Numbered from the stretch's first letter, positions 17,972-26,559 are shown. The stretch: 64,000 bases of DNA from Streptomyces regalis (GCF_001509475.1 NZ_LLZG01000153.1:23144-87143); one strand, 5' to 3'. Made by a program: numbers and translations. Notes: a model not told the origin generated them from the sequence alone.

Positions 17972-19885
17972 TCAGGCCTGGTCGTCCAGGTAGGAGGCCA
18001 CCCACGCCAGCGGGGCGTTCCAGTTGATGGTGATCTCGTTCGTGGACCAGGACTCGATGTCGTCCATGTAGCTCTTCGCCGGGGCGCTGCCCTTGAGCTT
18101 GGTCTGGGCGACCGGGTCGTCGATCGACGAGTTCGGACCGCCTGCCACAGCGCCGGGGGCAGGCTGCGGCAGCCGGGGGTCCTTCTGCTTGGCCCAGAAG
18201 CGGTGGTGCTGGTTGTGCGCGTACCGCTCGCCGTAGCCCGTGACGTACGACAGGCCCATCGGATTGCGGCCGAGGATGTAGTCCATGCCGCTGGTCACCG
18301 CGTCGCGGTACTTGGTGTCGCCGGTGATGTCGTGGGCGGTGGCGAGGACGACCATGTTGTTCAGCACCTGGCCGTTGGAGCCCCACTGGTAGCCGCCGCC
18401 GGGGGCGTACGGAACGCCGTACGCGGCCTTGCGGGCGTCGGCGGCATAGCGGTCGGCGGCCTGGGTGACGGTCTTGCGCACGGCCTTGGTCTCGGCCGCT
18501 CCCAGCTTGTTCGGCACGGTGGCCAGGTCCAGGGCACCGAGCCCGCCGACCGACTGCCAGGAGACGCCGCCGGCCGGGAAGAGCGCCTCGCTGTCGTTGT
18601 GCAGCGGGGACTTCAGCACCTCGTGGCGGTACTCCTTGTCACCGGTGGTGATGAACAGCTCGGACGCGGCCCAGTAGAACTCGTCCTTGACGTCATAGTC
18701 GCTGTAGGCGCCGCCGCCGGTGGCGTCGCCAGGGTCGGCGTACATCTCCGGGTTGGCCTTCGCGGCGTCAAAGGCGGCGCGCGCTGCCTTCAGGGACTTG
18801 GCGGCGAACTCCTTGTCGTGCGGCTCGAAGAGGCGGGCGGCCTGGGCGGCGGTGGCGGCCAGGTTGAGGGTGGCCGCGGTGGACGGGGCGTGCAGCTCGC
18901 GCTTGCCGTCGCTCTTGTCGGCCCTGAGCGGCAGGCCGGACCACTGGGCGTCGTGGATCTTGTGGTGCGCCATGCCGGCGAGCTTCTCGCCCGCGGGCAC
19001 CTGCATCTTCAGCAGGAAGTCCATCTCCCAGCGGGCCTCGTCCAGGATGTCGGGGACGCCGTTGCCCTGCTCGGGCACGACGAGCCGGCCGTCACCGAGG
19101 GCGTCGGCGTCGGCGCCCTTCGCGTGCTGGGTGCGCTCGTAGCTGGACATCAGCTGGGCGGCGGAGATGCCGCCGTTGACGACGTACTTTCCGTAGTCAC
19201 CCGCGTCGTACCAGCCACCGCTGACGTCAAGCGTGTAGTCGCAGACCTTCGGCTGGCAAGGCACCTTCTCGTCGCTGGACGCCGCGCCGTCGACGTGGCC
19301 GGCGGGGCGGGCGTACTCCTTGCCGACGAGGTCGGCGTCGATCTCGGCGCCGCTGCGGTTGTGGTAGAAGTACGCGAGCGAATCGGTGCGCAGCTGCGAG
19401 TAGAGGTCGTCGGCGATGGTGAACGGCTCGCTCTTCTGGCCGTCGACGGTGACGGTGTAGCCCTGACCGCTCTCGGTGACGTCGCTGAAGTCGAAGGTGT
19501 GGACGTTCTCGCCGGCGGACTTGTCCACCCCGGCGGGTGTGGTCATCCCGTGGGCCACCTCCTTGCCGCTCACGTCCTTGAGGGACCAGGCCAGCGGCTT
19601 CTTGGCCTTGGTCACGAACGTGCCCTTCTTGGGGCTCTCGGTCTGGTAGCCGACCTGGTTCACCCGCACGGTCGGGGCGGGGCCGGTCTTGGAGGCGGCC
19701 GGCTTGGAGATCTGCGGCTGGGTCGCCGCGGCGGCGCCGGCCTCCATACCGAAACCGGAGGCGACGACGGGGACGGCGATGCCGCCGGCCAGAACACCGG
19801 CCACGGTCGCGACCGCCAGCCTGCGGCGTCCGCTACGGTTCAGCCGGTCGAGTACACGGGCCGTACGGGAGAGCGGGCGAGGCAC
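17972..19885 (-). CDS. secreted glycoside hydrolase family 9 (cellulase-like)
   Basis: A 637-residue extracellular GH9 enzyme. A basic N-terminus and a hydrophobic helix (LAVATVAGVLAGGIAVPVVA) form an export signal. An Ig-like N-terminal domain follows (PTVRVNQVGYQTESPKKGTF to about residue 190), then the (alpha/alpha)6 catalytic domain. That domain has VSGGWYDAGDYGKYVVNGG (catalytic Asp pair), DEFYWAASELF, LGRNPMGLSYVTGYG and, near the end, SWSTNEITINWNAPLAWVAS with the catalytic Glu. It probably cleaves beta-1,4-glucans. The start is taken as GTG 19885, preceded by GGAAGGA. The frame is open to 19942. No carbohydrate-binding module is evident. Confidence 0.9.
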   Translation of the reverse strand: MPRPLSRTARVLDRLNRSGRRRLAVATVAGVLAGGIAVPVVASGFGMEAGAAAATQPQISKPAASKTGPAPTVRVNQVGYQTESPKKGTFVTKAKKPLAWSLKDVSGKEVAHGMTTPAGVDKSAGENVHTFDFSDVTESGQGYTVTVDGQKSEPFTIADDLYSQLRTDSLAYFYHNRSGAEIDADLVGKEYARPAGHVDGAASSDEKVPCQPKVCDYTLDVSGGWYDAGDYGKYVVNGGISAAQLMSSYERTQHAKGADADALGDGRLVVPEQGNGVPDILDEARWEMDFLLKMQVPAGEKLAGMAHHKIHDAQWSGLPLRADKSDGKRELHAPSTAATLNLAATAAQAARLFEPHDKEFAAKSLKAARAAFDAAKANPEMYADPGDATGGGAYSDYDVKDEFYWAASELFITTGDKEYRHEVLKSPLHNDSEALFPAGGVSWQSVGGLGALDLATVPNKLGAAETKAVRKTVTQAADRYAADARKAAYGVPYAPGGGYQWGSNGQVLNNMVVLATAHDITGDTKYRDAVTSGMDYILGRNPMGLSYVTGYGERYAHNQHHRFWAKQKDPRLPQPAPGAVAGGPNSSIDDPVAQTKLKGSAPAKSYMDDIESWSTNEITINWNAPLAWVASYLDDQA

Positions 19886-20015
19886 CAGAAGGGTCCTTCC
19901 GAGGTGGGGTGCGGGAGATCCGCGGTTTTCCAACCGCCCCACCGACGGTAGGAGAGGGACCGGGCCTCAATCACCGTACGCGCGAGCGAAGTTGAGACCC
20001 TTCGATCGAACGAAA

Positions 20016-20043
20016 GGCGCCTACCTCAATTGAGGTAGGCGCC
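20016..20043 (-). terminator. 28-bp perfect palindrome, probable terminator
   Basis: A perfect inverted repeat, each arm being GGCGCCTACCTCAA, which would form a 12-bp stem with an AATT loop. It lies between the mntP relic and the GH9 start on the minus strand. There is no strong U tract, which is common for actinomycete terminators. An operator is the alternative reading. Confidence 0.5.
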
Positions 20044-20152
20044 ATGCCATTGCCCGGCGGGATGGGCACTGAGCGGTCTCCGAAGAGGACGATGGCCACT
20101 CTTTGTTACCGCACAGAGACATGGCGCGACGTAGGCGGCGCTGAAGGACGCG

Positions 20153-20670
20153 TCATCCGGACAGGATGAGCAGGGCGGTGGCCGCGAGCACGAGAGCGAC
20201 GTCGCTCAGGAGGTCGGAGCGGATGCGGATGAAGCGTCCGGCGATCTCCCGATGTGCAATCCGATCAACGACGTCACCGCGGTAGTGGCACCGAACACAA
20301 GAGCGGGAACCCAGGAGGCGAATCCGAGCAGTCCGAGGCCGGCGCCGCCGACGAGGTTGTCCAGGCTCAGGGAGAGCGGGATACCGAAGATGGTCACGCA
20401 CGGGTCGTCGATCTCGTCGGGAGGCTGTGGGTTGCGTACGGCCCGGATGACGAGGTACAAGCCGTTTCCGCCCAGGGCGGCCGAGCCCGCGTAGCCGGCG
20501 ATCGGGGCGATCGCCTGGCCGATGTGGTGGCCGAGCAACAGGCCGATCAGCGGCATCACCCCGTCCCACAGTCCGAACATAAGAGCGATCTGCAGGGCGC
20601 GGCGGAGGCTGAACGGCACCGTGCCGAGCACGATCAACACCCGGAAGTAGTCGCGTGAGTACGCCGTCAC
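20153..20670 (-). pseudogene. MntP-like manganese efflux pump relic
   Basis: Encodes helices of an MntP-like transporter: [60 protein letters not shown] and [19 protein letters not shown]. The frame then shifts, near 20255, to [20 protein letters not shown] before the stop at 20153. The first helices (normally a conserved Asp motif LGLDNFAVS) are deleted and replaced by sequence fused to a PqqE relic. It is not expected to function. Confidence 0.6.
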
Positions 20671-21154
20671 CGATCCCGGTCTCCCCGCCCGCGGCCCGCA
20701 CCCGCTCGGCCACGATGTCGTGGTCGGGAGAGAGACAGCAGACCGGGTCGGTGCGCGCCGCGTCGCCGGTGAGCTGGAAGGCCTGGCAGCGACACTCGCC
20801 GAAGTCGATCTCGCGGCGCCGGCAGCTTCGGCACGGCTCCGGCATCCAGTCTGTGCCACGTCAACGCCGGAACACCGGAGAGTCGGCCCATATCCGCGCC
20901 AGGGAGTCCTCGTGCACGCTTGCGCGTGGCAGGGGCAGGGCGCCCGCGGCCGGGCAGGGCAGGACATCGCCGTTCGGGGTCACGGTGAGCTGCCGATTCC
21001 CCCACCCGCCCATGCAGGGTTTGGGGTATTGGCTGCAGTAGTCGGGAAGGACGTAGAAGATCTCCATGCCCCAAGGCTCAGGACCGCCCCCGGTCGGCGG
21101 GCAGCGAGGCCAGTGTGCGGCGAGGGGGGCGCGGAGAAACGTAAGCGCCGTCAC
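20671..21154 (-). pseudogene. PqqE-like radical SAM C-terminal relic
   Basis: The C-terminal SPASM part of a PqqE-type radical SAM enzyme: YPKPCMGGWGNRQLTVTP, NGDVLPCPAAGALPLPRASV and IWADSPVFRR. After a frameshift near 20860 come [20 protein letters not shown] and [20 protein letters not shown]. The Cys residues that bind auxiliary iron-sulfur clusters are still visible. The N-terminal SAM-binding core is absent and no pqqA, B, C or D lies nearby. The relic runs directly into the MntP-like relic. Confidence 0.65.
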
Positions 21155-21182
21155 ATACCGGCGCCACCCTCGCCCCTAGCGT
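21140..21182 (+). promoter_or_regulatory. Crp-type box and promoter
   Basis: CGTAAGCGCCGTCACA (21140-21155) matches a Crp/Fnr box, TGTnA-N6-TCACA. A -10 element TAGCGT (21177-21182) starts 29.5 bases from the box centre. The same spacing is found at 25969-26011. It points toward the Crp/Fnr gene at 21480. That would imply a leader of about 290 bases, in which no other gene is recognised. Confidence 0.6.
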
Positions 21183-21479
21183 GGAATTGCCGCTCAGGCT
21201 TCACGCCTCACCCCACCAGGTGACGACCGCGCCTCCCGCACGCGCTCTGTCCGGCGTGGATGGTGATCCAGTCTGCGGTGTCGGGTCCGGCGTCTTAACG
21301 TGGGCGAGGGAGGTGACCGTCGTGCCGTCGCTGACGCCCACCAGGGTCGGCGTGCCCGTCCCCCACGCCACCGGGGCATTCCGGCGAGGCTTCGGCGGTC
21401 GCCTGGCCCACTGCCCGCTGCCAGGCCCGGCCCGCGCCCACCGGGCGACGCACCATGACGACGGCGATGGGGCCTCACC

Positions 21480-22346
21480 ATGAAGCGCTCCTTCCGCCTC
21501 ACTTCCCCGGACGCCGGACGGGACGCCGCCGGGGTCGGCGCTCCGTCGCGCCTCCCGCCGCCCACCGGCACCGGTGCCACGACAGAGTCCGACCCGGCCC
21601 CGGCCGCCCTGCCGCCGCGCGGCCCCGAGCCCGGCGGCGGCAGGGGACCCGACCGGGTTTCCGGGGCGACCTGGTGCCTGTCCGAGGTCGATGTCTTCCG
21701 CGACCTCGACGAGGCGGAGATGACGGCCATCGCGAACGCCGCCCCGATCAGGACCTACGCCGCCGGCGAACTGCTCTACACCCCGCAGGAGCCGTGCCAG
21801 GTGCTGTTCATCCTCAAGCACGGCCGCGTGCGCATCTTCCGGATCTCATCGAAGGGTCGTGCCCTGACCTGCGCGATCCTCACCCCAGGCACGGTGTTCG
21901 GCGAGATGCTGCTGCTGGGGCAGCGGATGTACGACGACTTCGCGGAGGCCCTCGACGACGTCACCGTCTGCGTGATGCACCGCACCGACGTGGACCGGCT
22001 GCTGCTGTCGGACGCCCGCATAGCCACCCGGATCGCCGAGATCCTCGGCCGCCGCCTGGCCGACCTCGAACAGCGGCTGTCCGACAGCGTCTTCAAGTCC
22101 ATACGGCAGCGCGTCGCCACCACGCTGCTCACCCTCACGGCCGGGCCGGCCATCGGCCCGCCGGCAGCGGACGCTCCGGAGCGGCAGCTCGCCGTCACCC
22201 ACGATCAGCTGGCCGCGCTCGTGGGCACCGCCCGCGAGTCGGTCACCAAAGTCCTCGACCACTTCGCCGATCTCGGGGTGATACGCCTCGAGCGCGGTCA
22301 CATCACGCTCCTGGACCCGGACAGGCTGCGCGACGAGGCGGGGTGA
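21480..22346 (+). CDS. Crp/Fnr-family transcription regulator 1
   Basis: A 288-residue regulator. A Pro/Gly/Thr-rich N-terminal extension (about 60 residues) precedes ATWCLSEVDVFRDLDEAEM and a cyclic-nucleotide-type beta roll (about 65-180: LYTPQEPCQVLFILKHGRVR, LTPGTVFGEMLLLGQRMY). The dimerisation helix and winged HTH (about 190-280) include VTHDQLAALVGTARESVTKVL, the Crp recognition helix. There is no four-Cys iron-sulfur pattern, so it is Crp-like rather than Fnr-like. It is about 60% identical by eye to the regulator at 24847-25779. A Crp-type box sits far upstream, suggesting cross- or autoregulation. Confidence 0.9.
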   Translation: MKRSFRLTSPDAGRDAAGVGAPSRLPPPTGTGATTESDPAPAALPPRGPEPGGGRGPDRVSGATWCLSEVDVFRDLDEAEMTAIANAAPIRTYAAGELLYTPQEPCQVLFILKHGRVRIFRISSKGRALTCAILTPGTVFGEMLLLGQRMYDDFAEALDDVTVCVMHRTDVDRLLLSDARIATRIAEILGRRLADLEQRLSDSVFKSIRQRVATTLLTLTAGPAIGPPAADAPERQLAVTHDQLAALVGTARESVTKVLDHFADLGVIRLERGHITLLDPDRLRDEAG

Positions 22347-22633
22347 CGTATGCCCCGCCACCTCCTCCCGCGAGTCGTCGCCGTCCCGCAGGACGCCGAC
22401 GCTCATGCCGGAGAGCACGGACAGCATCGAAGCCGACCGGTTCGAGGGCTACGACGGGCACGACGATCGCACCGGCAAGGAGGCCACCGGGATGCGGTTC
22501 CCACTGACCGAAGCGAGAGGGCGGGACCGACCCGGGTGTCCGGGCACCGCCAGGTCGTGTCCGCCCCACCAGTGCGCGTCCCAAGCCGAGGGGACGGCCT
22601 CCTGAAGACACCGCACCCAGTCCGGAGGGAGCC

Positions 22634-23104
22634 GTGATGAACACACACCGGTTCCGGCTGCCATGGCGCTGGGGCAGGCACGCCGCCGTCGGATCCACAC
22701 CGTCGGCCGTCCGCCACCGCACCGTCTCCCTCCCCGTGGGCCCGAACGCCGTGGCACAAGCGAGGGAGACGGTGACCGAGGCCCTCTCCACGGCTGGTGT
22801 CCCGGCCCGCTCCGCCTTCGCCGACACAGCGGTGCTCGTGGTCAGCGAGCTCGTCACCAACGTGCTGCGGCACGCCACCCGCTCCCCGGTGATGGACGTG
22901 GGCACGGCCCTCGACGCCGGGCAACTGGTGATCACGGTCGTGGACACCGACCCGCGCCTGCCGGACCTCACCCCCGACGACCCGGGGGCGGGGTTGCGCA
23001 TGGTGGCCGAGCTGGCGGGCACGTACGGCGGCGACGTCAGCGCGGAACCGGCGCACGGGCACGACGGCAAGGTCGTCCGGGTACGGTTCAGGATCCCCTC
23101 GTGA
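22634..23104 (+). CDS. anti-sigma-type HATPase protein
   Basis: A 156-residue ATP-binding protein of the RsbW/SpoIIAB-like HATPase_c family, very common in streptomycetes. The N box is VVSELVTNVLRHA. G1 and G2 are represented by ITVVDTDPRLPD and GAGLRMVAELAG. About 35 basic residues precede the domain. Such proteins bind sigma factors or anti-anti-sigma proteins and may phosphorylate the latter. The start GTG 22634 (or ATG 22637) follows GGAGGGA. It lies downstream of Crp-1 with a 287-base gap that contains no recognised gene. Confidence 0.85.
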   Translation: MMNTHRFRLPWRWGRHAAVGSTPSAVRHRTVSLPVGPNAVAQARETVTEALSTAGVPARSAFADTAVLVVSELVTNVLRHATRSPVMDVGTALDAGQLVITVVDTDPRLPDLTPDDPGAGLRMVAELAGTYGGDVSAEPAHGHDGKVVRVRFRIPS

Positions 23105-23235
23105 CAGGGCGCCCGGTCATGCCTCGTCGCCGCCGGGTGGGACCGGCAGCAGGGCGTGGAGGAGAACTCTCACACCAGCCCCGCGACCAGCAACTTCAGG
23201 GTGCAACATGCTGCCGCCCGGTTCACCTGCCGCAC

Positions 23236-23808
23236 TCAACCGACCGCTTCGATACTTTGAACAAAGATGATGTTGTTGTTCCGGTCGCGGACGACATTCC
23301 CGCGACTGTTACGTAGGGGCTCCGCCGTCACCTGGAGTTCAAAAGGCTCGGAGCACTCTTGCTGCCTGCCCTGTCTGGCCGGCCTCAGCGGCACGCTCAG
23401 TTCGACGCTCCAGGTTACCGACTGGTCGGTGGAGACAGGGCCCCCCTCAACAGTGAGGGGGCATGTGTTGGAACGGCCTGTTGCCGCGTTCCAGCGGAAT
23501 TGCCCCCGGTCGCCCACGACAGCGACACCGGCGTCAGGATCAACCCTCGTGGCGGCCGTCCGGAGGAGCTGGACCTGCACAGTCGCACGGTTGGTTCTGG
23601 TGTCCCGGCGCAGTGCGGTCTCCGTGAAACGAAGGTTGTCGTCGTTCGAGTAGGCACGCATCGCCTGCTGGGTCCCCTGCCCCGGGTGTGGCAGGCCCGG
23701 GGCCTGACCGATCCCGCTCGGGCCGGCCCCGGTCACCGCCACCGACGTCAGGACGGTGGCTCCCAGCGTCAGGCCCACGACCCCCCTGCGCTTCCTGCCC
23801 TTGTTCAT
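23236..23808 (-). CDS. secreted protein of unknown function
   Basis: A 190-residue protein with a classical signal peptide: MNKGRKRRGVVGLTLGATVL then a hydrophobic run and an Ala/Gly cleavage region. The mature part has short beta-rich segments such as SVTWSVELSVPLRPA and ends NNNIIFVQSIEAVG. Four Cys occur near the middle. The start at ATG 23808 has GAGGGG upstream. The frame is open further upstream to 23985 but without signal-like sequence. Nothing in it points to a function. Confidence 0.72.
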   Translation of the reverse strand: MNKGRKRRGVVGLTLGATVLTSVAVTGAGPSGIGQAPGLPHPGQGTQQAMRAYSNDDNLRFTETALRRDTRTNRATVQVQLLRTAATRVDPDAGVAVVGDRGQFRWNAATGRSNTCPLTVEGGPVSTDQSVTWSVELSVPLRPARQGRQQECSEPFELQVTAEPLRNSRGNVVRDRNNNIIFVQSIEAVG

Positions 23809-24003
23809 AGCGGTCCCCTCAGGTGAGGTGATGTCGCTCCTGCCCCTTAAACCACATGGGCAATAAGAGCAACAATTCTTCACCCACGTACCACACGTAT
23901 CTCCAGCAAAACGAAAAATATCGACAACTTCGGTGTGTGCGGACTCAACGCACTGCTCCACGGGCGCCCGCCACCCCACCCGCACGGCCGACTGGCGAGA
24001 AAC

Positions 24004-24714
24004 TCATGCCCGGGGCCTGTCCCCCTCGCGCCCACCGGATACGGCGAAGCTCTCGGCGACGACTCGGCGCAGCGGCAGCTCGAGGCGACGGCCGGAGCTC
24101 GCCCAGGCGGCCAAGGCCTGCTTGGCGGCCTGGGCCCGGCGCTTGCTGAGGCGGGGCAGATAGAGCCCGTCGACCAGGAGTGCCACGGCGTCGGGGGTGT
24201 CGAGGCGGAGGGCGAAGACGCGGCGCTGGTCGGAGCGGACGCGGAAGCCCGCGCCGCGCAACAGCTCCGCCAGGCCGTCACGCGCCCGAGGGTTGGGCCA
24301 CGGCTGGCGCATGGCCCGGAGTGCGTACATCACCCGGGCCCACGCGAGAGCCCCGGACGCCGAGAGGCCGGACTGGGCGGGCACGAGCGCGGCGAGCGTG
24401 CCACCGGGACGCAGGACGCGCCGGACCTCTCCCAGGACCTGGGGCAGGGGGGTGAGGACGGGCAGGCACATGGAGGCGCAGACCGCGTCGGCCGAGGCCG
24501 AGCGCAGGGGCAGGGCGGTGGCGTCCGCCCGCACCACCGGGCCCCGGCCGAGCCGGGCGGCCGCGGCGAGTTCGCCGGCGGAGGCGTCGACGCCGATCCA
24601 CCGGGCGTCCGGAAGCCGCGCGCGCAGGGGAGCGGAGCCGCAGGCCAGGTCCAGCACGGTCCCGGTGACCGGGCGAAGCGGCTCGGCCAGCCACGCGTAG
24701 GGCGACTCGTCCAC
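24004..24714 (-). CDS. class I SAM-dependent methyltransferase
   Basis: A Rossmann-fold methyltransferase with motif I VLDLACGSAPLRARL, motif II WIGVDASAGEL, a DATALPLRSASADAV segment and LGEVRRVLRPGGTL after it. The C-terminal half has a substrate region with SKRRAQAAKQALAAW. It is typical of UbiE/YcgJ-like enzymes of unknown substrate. The annotated start is GTG 24714, but the same frame continues upstream with coding-like WRRFLGGYHDARPG as far as the Crp-2 stop (24847) without ATG or GTG. The true start may therefore be a rare codon such as CTG. It follows Crp-2 closely and is probably co-transcribed. Confidence 0.8.
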   Translation of the reverse strand: MDESPYAWLAEPLRPVTGTVLDLACGSAPLRARLPDARWIGVDASAGELAAAARLGRGPVVRADATALPLRSASADAVCASMCLPVLTPLPQVLGEVRRVLRPGGTLAALVPAQSGLSASGALAWARVMYALRAMRQPWPNPRARDGLAELLRGAGFRVRSDQRRVFALRLDTPDAVALLVDGLYLPRLSKRRAQAAKQALAAWASSGRRLELPLRRVVAESFAVSGGREGDRPRA

Positions 24715-24846
24715 GAGCCCGAAGAAGCGTTCGGTGATGCCGGGGCGGGCGTCGTGGTATCCGCCGAGGAAACGGCGCCAGTCCTCTTCGTTCAGTTCAG
24801 CCCCCAGCCCTTCCGGTCCGTCCGCCCGCGGCGACCCGCCGGGCGG

Positions 24847-25779
24847 TCAGCCGGTCTCGTCACGCAGCTGCTCCGTCTTCAGCACGGTGACGCGGCCGCG
24901 AGCCAGGCGGATCAGCCCCCGGTCGGCGAACTGGTGCAGCACCTTGGTGGCGGTCTCCCGGGACGTGCCGACCAGTGCGGCGAGTTGCTCATGGGTGAGA
25001 GCCACCTGCGGATGCCTCGCCCCGGGCCGCAGGGGCAGGGCCGAAGGCTCGCGCTCGGGCACCAGGGTGAGCAACGTCGTGGCGATGCGCTGGGGGACGG
25101 ACTTGAAGACGCTGTCGGACAGGCGCTGTTCGAGGTCGGCCAGGCGGCGGCCGAGGGTCTCGGTGATGCGGGTGGCGATGCGGGCGTCCGACAGCAGGAA
25201 CCGGTCCACGTCGGCACGGTGCATCACGCAGACGGTGACATCGTCGAGGGCCTCGGCGAAATTGCCGTACATCCGCTGCCCGAGCAGCAGCATCTCCCCG
25301 AAGATCGTGCCGGGGGCGAGGATGGCACAGGTCAGCGCGCGGCCGTCCGCAGAGACCCGGAAGACGCGCACCCGGCCGCGCTTGAGAATGAACAGCACCT
25401 CGCACGGCTGCTGAGGGGCGTAGAGCATCTCCCCGGCTGTGTACGTCTTCATCGGCGCCGCGGCGGCGATGGTGTCCATCTCCCGCTCGGTCAGGTCGCG
25501 GAAGATGTCGACCTCGGACAGACACCATGTCCGTTCCCCGATCGCGTCATCGATCATCCTGGCCGTCTCCTCACGCCGTCCGGGAGCCCATGGCGGCGGC
25601 GCCGCACCCCAGGGCGGATGTGCCAGGGCGCCGGCGCCCTCGGTCAGACAGTAGCGGGACTGGATCTCGTCGGCGGCGAGACCGGGAGCGCTGACGAGTG
25701 GCGTCGCGTCGGCGATGGCAGGTGGGGGCACCGGCTCCTGCGGGTGGGAGTTGCGGGCGACGGGGGGCTGAGACGTCAT
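24847..25779 (-). CDS. Crp/Fnr-family transcription regulator 2
   Basis: A 310-residue paralog of the regulator at 21480. After an 85-residue Pro/Ala-rich N-terminus come RTWCLSEVDIFRDLTEREM, the beta roll (LYAPQQPCEVLFILKRGRVR, LAPGTIFGEMLLLGQRMYG) and an HTH with LTHEQLAALVGTSRETATKVL. As in its paralog, there is no iron-sulfur Cys pattern. The start ATG 25779 follows GGAGGAG. A Crp-type box with a suitable -10 lies 70 bases upstream, which suggests autoregulation. The following methyltransferase gene is probably in the same transcript. Confidence 0.9.
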   Translation of the reverse strand: MTSQPPVARNSHPQEPVPPPAIADATPLVSAPGLAADEIQSRYCLTEGAGALAHPPWGAAPPPWAPGRREETARMIDDAIGERTWCLSEVDIFRDLTEREMDTIAAAAPMKTYTAGEMLYAPQQPCEVLFILKRGRVRVFRVSADGRALTCAILAPGTIFGEMLLLGQRMYGNFAEALDDVTVCVMHRADVDRFLLSDARIATRITETLGRRLADLEQRLSDSVFKSVPQRIATTLLTLVPEREPSALPLRPGARHPQVALTHEQLAALVGTSRETATKVLHQFADRGLIRLARGRVTVLKTEQLRDETG

Positions 25780-25821
25780 GGGCTCCTCCTCCGGAGATGG
25801 TCGCGAAGGGCTGCGTCAAGG

Positions 25822-25865
25822 ACGGTAGGCCCCGTGCGGGCCGGGGTTCTGTGACAGCGCTTACA
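25822..25865 (-). promoter_or_regulatory. Crp-type box and promoter of Crp-2
   Basis: On the minus strand TGTAAGCGCTGTCACA (25865-25850) is a near-ideal Crp/Fnr box. It is followed about 30 bases on by TACCGT (25827-25822), a plausible -10. It reads toward the Crp-2 gene. The box is almost identical to those at 21140 and 25969. Confidence 0.62.
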
Positions 25866-25968
25866 GACTCGCTGGACAGTCCGAAGCGTCCGCGCCAGGC
25901 GTCGCTGTGGCAGAGCGGCCACCGGCCCGACTCGGCGGTGGGCATGTCACCGGATCGGGACCGCGAAG

Positions 25969-26011
25969 TGTAAGCGCGGTCACATTCCTGGGCGTACGCC
26001 GTCCCTAGCGT
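25969..26011 (+). promoter_or_regulatory. Crp-type box and promoter of membrane protein
   Basis: TGTAAGCGCGGTCACA (25969-25984) fits TGTnA-N6-TCACA. TAGCGT (26006-26011) begins 29.5 bases from its centre, placing the box near -41.5 as in class II activation by Crp. The same arrangement is at 21140-21182. It reads into the gene at 26080. Confidence 0.65.
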
Positions 26012-26032
26012 CGGAGCTGAAGGGGTCCCCGA

Positions 26033-26062
26033 GTGGACCAGAACTTCGTGGACCAGAACTTC
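26033..26062. repeat. 15-bp perfect tandem duplication in leader
   Basis: GTGGACCAGAACTTC occurs twice in tandem between the Crp-box promoter and the ribosome site of the membrane protein gene. It is a recent-looking duplication in the untranslated leader. Confidence 0.8.
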
Positions 26063-26079
26063 GTAAGGAGAACGACGAC

Positions 26080-26559
26080 ATGGCGACCACACTGCAAGTT
26101 TCCCCGCGCACGGCGGCCATTCCCGTACACGCGGCCTGGGGCGCCGTGGCCGGCTTGGTCGGCGGCGTCGGCTTCGGCATCTGGATGTCGGTGTCCAAGC
26201 CGATGATGGACACGGCGATGATCAAGATGGTGGCCGGGCTCCTCGGCTCCGACAGCGCCTTCGCGGGCTGGCTGATCCACCTCGGCATCTCGCTCTCCGC
26301 AGGAATCGTCTTCGGCGCCCTGCTGGGCCAGTGGGCGACCCGCATGATGCCGGCCATCATCCTCGGCCTGGCCTACGGGGTGGTCTGGTGGGTCGTCGGC
26401 GCCCTGTGGATCATGCCGGCGAACATGGGCATGCCGGTCTTCGAGTGGAACGACGTGACGAGCTCCAGCTTCGGCGGCCACCTCGTCTTCGGTCTGCTCC
26501 TCGGAGCGGCCTACTCGTCCGTCGCCGCGGCCATGGGCAAGGAGAAGCGGGCCGGCTGA
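26080..26559 (+). CDS. four-helix membrane protein
   Basis: A 159-residue integral membrane protein. Helices are visible at AWGAVAGLVGGVGFGIWMSV, GWLIHLGISLSAGIVFGALL, MMPAIILGLAYGVVWWVVGA and GGHLVFGLLLGAAYSSVAAA. Met and Gly are frequent and a conserved-looking His lies in helix 2. It resembles streptomycete membrane proteins found beside stress and redox genes, but there is no assigned activity. The protein at 60253-60735 has a related layout. GGAG at about 26066 supports the start. A Crp-type promoter upstream suggests control by one of the two Crp proteins. Confidence 0.78.
   Translation: MATTLQVSPRTAAIPVHAAWGAVAGLVGGVGFGIWMSVSKPMMDTAMIKMVAGLLGSDSAFAGWLIHLGISLSAGIVFGALLGQWATRMMPAIILGLAYGVVWWVVGALWIMPANMGMPVFEWNDVTSSSFGGHLVFGLLLGAAYSSVAAAMGKEKRAG

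Noticed and set aside
17924..19951. A 675-codon plus-strand frame opposite the GH9 gene
   Set aside because: Val/Gly/Leu-rich mirror of the GH9 gene with no motifs. The minus-strand frame has complete GH9 landmarks.
23935..25854. A 639-codon plus-strand frame over the methyltransferase and Crp-2
   Set aside because: Antisense shadow. Both minus-strand genes have strong family motifs and ribosome sites.
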